A DNA stretch of 64,000 bases, from assembly GCA_964572045.1 (NCBI GenBank), contig CAZNEI010000001.1:1-64000 (forward strand), given 5' to 3'. The notes below the pieces were generated by a model that saw nothing but the letters and a program-made list of their open reading frames with translations, was not told the DNA's origin and did no database searches. Positions 62,498 to 64,000 of this stretch are shown here, in pieces. Both the position numbers and the translations under genes were made by a program. This DNA is from CBDCKR01 sp964572045 (GTDB lineage Bacteria > Gemmatimonadota > Gemmatimonadetes > Longimicrobiales > Gaopeijiaceae). Numbering within the stretch: the stretch's first letter is position 1; each line of letters starts with the position of its first letter.

Positions 62498-63109
62498 GTG
62501 ACGAGCCGCGAGCCCCTGCCCGACTATGTGAACCAGAAGGGGGCGAGCTTCGTCGAGGAAGCGATCCCGCACATGGACGCTGTGTACGGGTTCGCCCTTC
62601 GTCTGGCGGAGAGCCGGGACAGGGCCGAAGACCTCGTGCAAGACACCTACCTCCGGGCCTTTCGGGCTTGGGAGCAGTACACGCCGGGAACACGGTGCAA
62701 GAGCTGGCTCTTCACTATCTGTAGGAACGTGTTTCTCAGCCAACGCGAGCGCGGGCGCCGCCATGACGAGATCCTGGCGGAGACCGCACACGAAGATCCG
62801 CGGGCGCTCTCTCGCGAGGCTCCCGTGTTCGCGGCATCCGAAGACAAGGATCCGGAGGGTGAGTTTTTCCGTTCGATCGTGGACGAGGAGATCCTTCGCG
62901 CGATCGACGAGCTGCCCGCCGAATACAGAATGGCGGTGGTTTTGTCGGATCTCGAGGATCTCTCCTACAAAGAGATCGCAGAGGTTCTGGGCGTTCCAGT
63001 CGGAACGGTGAAGAGTCGCCTGTTCCGTGGCAGACGACAGCTCCAAGCGCGACTCTGTCGCTATGCCGTCGAGATGGGGTACATCTCCGAAGCCGTGGGG
63101 GATGGTTAG
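62498..63109 (+). CDS. ECF sigma factor (sigma-70 region 2/4)
   Basis: A 203-residue extracytoplasmic-function sigma factor. Region 2 is ALRLAESRDRAEDLVQDTYL with LFTICRNVFLSQRE, and region 4 is LPAEYRMAVVLSDLEDLSYKEIAEVLGVPVGTVKSRLFRGRRQL. It directs RNA polymerase to a stress regulon. The next gene is a zinc anti-sigma factor and starts directly after the stop codon, so regulation by a bound redox- or stress-sensing partner is very likely. It has a GTG start. Confidence 0.93.
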   Translation: MTSREPLPDYVNQKGASFVEEAIPHMDAVYGFALRLAESRDRAEDLVQDTYLRAFRAWEQYTPGTRCKSWLFTICRNVFLSQRERGRRHDEILAETAHEDPRALSREAPVFAASEDKDPEGEFFRSIVDEEILRAIDELPAEYRMAVVLSDLEDLSYKEIAEVLGVPVGTVKSRLFRGRRQLQARLCRYAVEMGYISEAVGDG

Positions 63110-63430
63110 GTGACTGCTTTCGATAGCCTGAAGAGGCTGTTCGGGTTCTCAGGGCGAGGGGCCAACGGCGGGGATCGGCCCGGAGGCGTGATCTCGTGCG
63201 ACGAAGCCGTGGCTCGATTGTTCGAGTACCTAGACGGCGAACTCGATGGCGTGTCCGAGGAAGAGGTCCGCCTTCACCTGGACGTATGCAAGGCGTGCTA
63301 TCCGCGGGCTCAATTCGAGAGACACTTCCTTAAGGCTCTGGGTCGCGTGAGGAGGGACGGATACGCCTCTCCAGAGCTGAAGAACCGCATTCTCCGGGCT
63401 CTCGCCGAGGGTGCGGCCGAAGGGCACTGA
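63110..63430 (+). CDS. Zinc-binding anti-sigma factor (zf-HC2 / RsrA-like)
   Basis: A 106-residue protein with the zinc anti-sigma motif: Cys in ISCDEAV, then HLDVCKACYPR (HxxxCxxC). It should bind the ECF sigma factor encoded directly upstream and release it on oxidation, as in RsrA/SigR systems. No TM segment is present, so it is a cytoplasmic form. GTG start immediately after the sigma stop. Confidence 0.9.
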   Translation: MTAFDSLKRLFGFSGRGANGGDRPGGVISCDEAVARLFEYLDGELDGVSEEEVRLHLDVCKACYPRAQFERHFLKALGRVRRDGYASPELKNRILRALAEGAAEGH

Positions 63431-63432
63431 CG

Positions 63433-63459
63433 CCCTGCGGATCTCGGTTTCCGCAGAGG
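63433..63459 (+). terminator. Hairpin after the sigma/anti-sigma operon
   Basis: CTGCGGA and TCCGCAG pair over 7 bp around an 8-base loop, with further pairing at the base (CCC/GGG after a bulge). It stands immediately after the anti-sigma stop and before gyrA. No T-run follows. Confidence 0.45.
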
Positions 63460-63586
63460 GAAGCCACAGATCGGCTTCCGCTCGCCGCTCGCGCTTGCTT
63501 TGCCTCCGAGGTTCCGAGATCGTAGGCCCATCGCCGCGCCATCCGGTGCCGATGTTCGGTTTGTTTTCGCTCCAGCAGGAGTCGCG

Positions 63587-64000
63587 ATGACGGCCCAAAC
63601 ACGCGGGCGCATCCTCCCAAGGCTCATCGAGGAAGAGATGCGCGAATCGTTCCTCGACTATTCGATGAGCGTGATCGTGCAAAGGGCACTGCCCGATGTG
63701 CGTGATGGCCTCAAGCCCGTGCACCGGAGAATCCTCTTTGCGATGCACGAGCTCGGGTTAAAGCCGAACAGACCGTACAAGAAGAGCGCAACGGTCGTTG
63801 GAGACGTACTGGGCAAGTACCATCCGCACGGGGATTCCGCCGTCTACGACGCTCTGGTCCGGATGGTCCAGGACTTCTCGCTTCGCTATCCGCTCGTCGA
63901 CGGGCAGGGCAACTTCGGATCGATCGACGGGGACTCGGCGGCCGCGTATCGCTACACCGAGGCGAAGCTTGCCCGGATTGCCGAGGAGATTCTCGCCGAC
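63587..64000 (+). CDS. gyrA: DNA gyrase subunit A (5' part, cut by window edge)
   Basis: The first 138 codons of a type II topoisomerase A subunit, which introduces negative supercoils with GyrB. It reads MSVIVQRALPDVRDGLKPVHRRIL, GKYHPHGDSAVYDALVRM and AAYRYTEAKLARIAEEI. The quinolone-resistance region has Ser in HGDS and Asp in AVYD, the wild-type residues, and the catalytic Tyr is in YRYTE. The gene continues past 64000. ParC is possible, but the MSVIVQRALPD start is GyrA-like. Confidence 0.92.
   Translation, partial: MTAQTRGRILPRLIEEEMRESFLDYSMSVIVQRALPDVRDGLKPVHRRILFAMHELGLKPNRPYKKSATVVGDVLGKYHPHGDSAVYDALVRMVQDFSLRYPLVDGQGNFGSIDGDSAAAYRYTEAKLARIAEEILAD

Overview
The window is GC-rich, gene-dense chromosomal DNA from a free-living bacterium. 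Gene content suggests Gemmatimonadota or a close relative: many secreted S9 peptidases, amidohydrolases, PIG-L deacetylases, Tat-exported PLP enzymes, DUF4837 and DUF6941-like proteins, and a plant-type FabI. This is an inference from gene families; no rRNA gene is present to confirm it.

Layout. 1-6 kb (minus strand): an ArsR-methyltransferase fusion with ahcY, a DUF4837 lipoprotein and an S9 peptidase. 6-13 kb: a second, divergent S9 peptidase, a Tat-exported SelA-like PLP protein, and an alkyltransferase-like protein coupled to a dicarboxylate symporter. 12-18 kb (plus strand): a CDF metal exporter coupled to a multicopper oxidase with a Met-rich segment, then two tandem duplicated secreted amidohydrolases. 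18-23 kb: a class V aminotransferase, a thiolase, a zinc alcohol dehydrogenase and ogt. 23.3-26.15 kb is a scarred accessory island: a gene-poor stretch, a broken IS110 transposase, the last 49 codons of a type I restriction hsdS gene, a small membrane protein, a frameshifted ABC ATPase and a tRNA-Ala-like fragment fused to the end of sufU. 26-32 kb (minus strand) is a complete suf operon, sufC-sufB-sufD-Rieske-sufS-sufU, with a good promoter and a Fur/PerR-like palindrome.

32-46 kb: a patatin, a class V aminotransferase, an amidohydrolase, divergent ligA and polX (the PolX has lost two catalytic Asp residues), a polysaccharide deacetylase, a formamidase-like lipoprotein, fabI, a class III aminotransferase and pterin carbinolamine dehydratase. 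tRNA-Glu(CTC) and tRNA-Val(CAC) lie at 46.3-46.5 kb behind a recognisable sigma-70 promoter. 46.6-51 kb (minus strand): a haloalkane-dehalogenase-like protein lacking its nucleophile, an aconitase-family enzyme with an N-terminal swivel domain, and an NSS transporter. 51-56 kb: a translationally coupled trio of PIG-L deacetylase, 56-residue membrane protein and SSS symporter.

The most unusual locus is 56.1-57.7 kb. A DUF59 protein and a stand-alone zinc ribbon, together equivalent to a split PaaD, flank a broken PaaA/PaaC-like diiron oxygenase. A perfect 34-bp palindrome sits just upstream of the oxygenase. The oxygenase has a homopolymer frameshift, and its second half looks like part of a paralogous subunit, so two adjacent subunit genes may have been fused by a deletion. 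The right end holds an unknown lipoprotein, a small hypothetical protein, an aromatic amino-acid decarboxylase, a CPBP protease, a DUF6941-like protein, a hypothetical protein, an ECF sigma/zinc anti-sigma pair and the start of gyrA, cut by the window edge.
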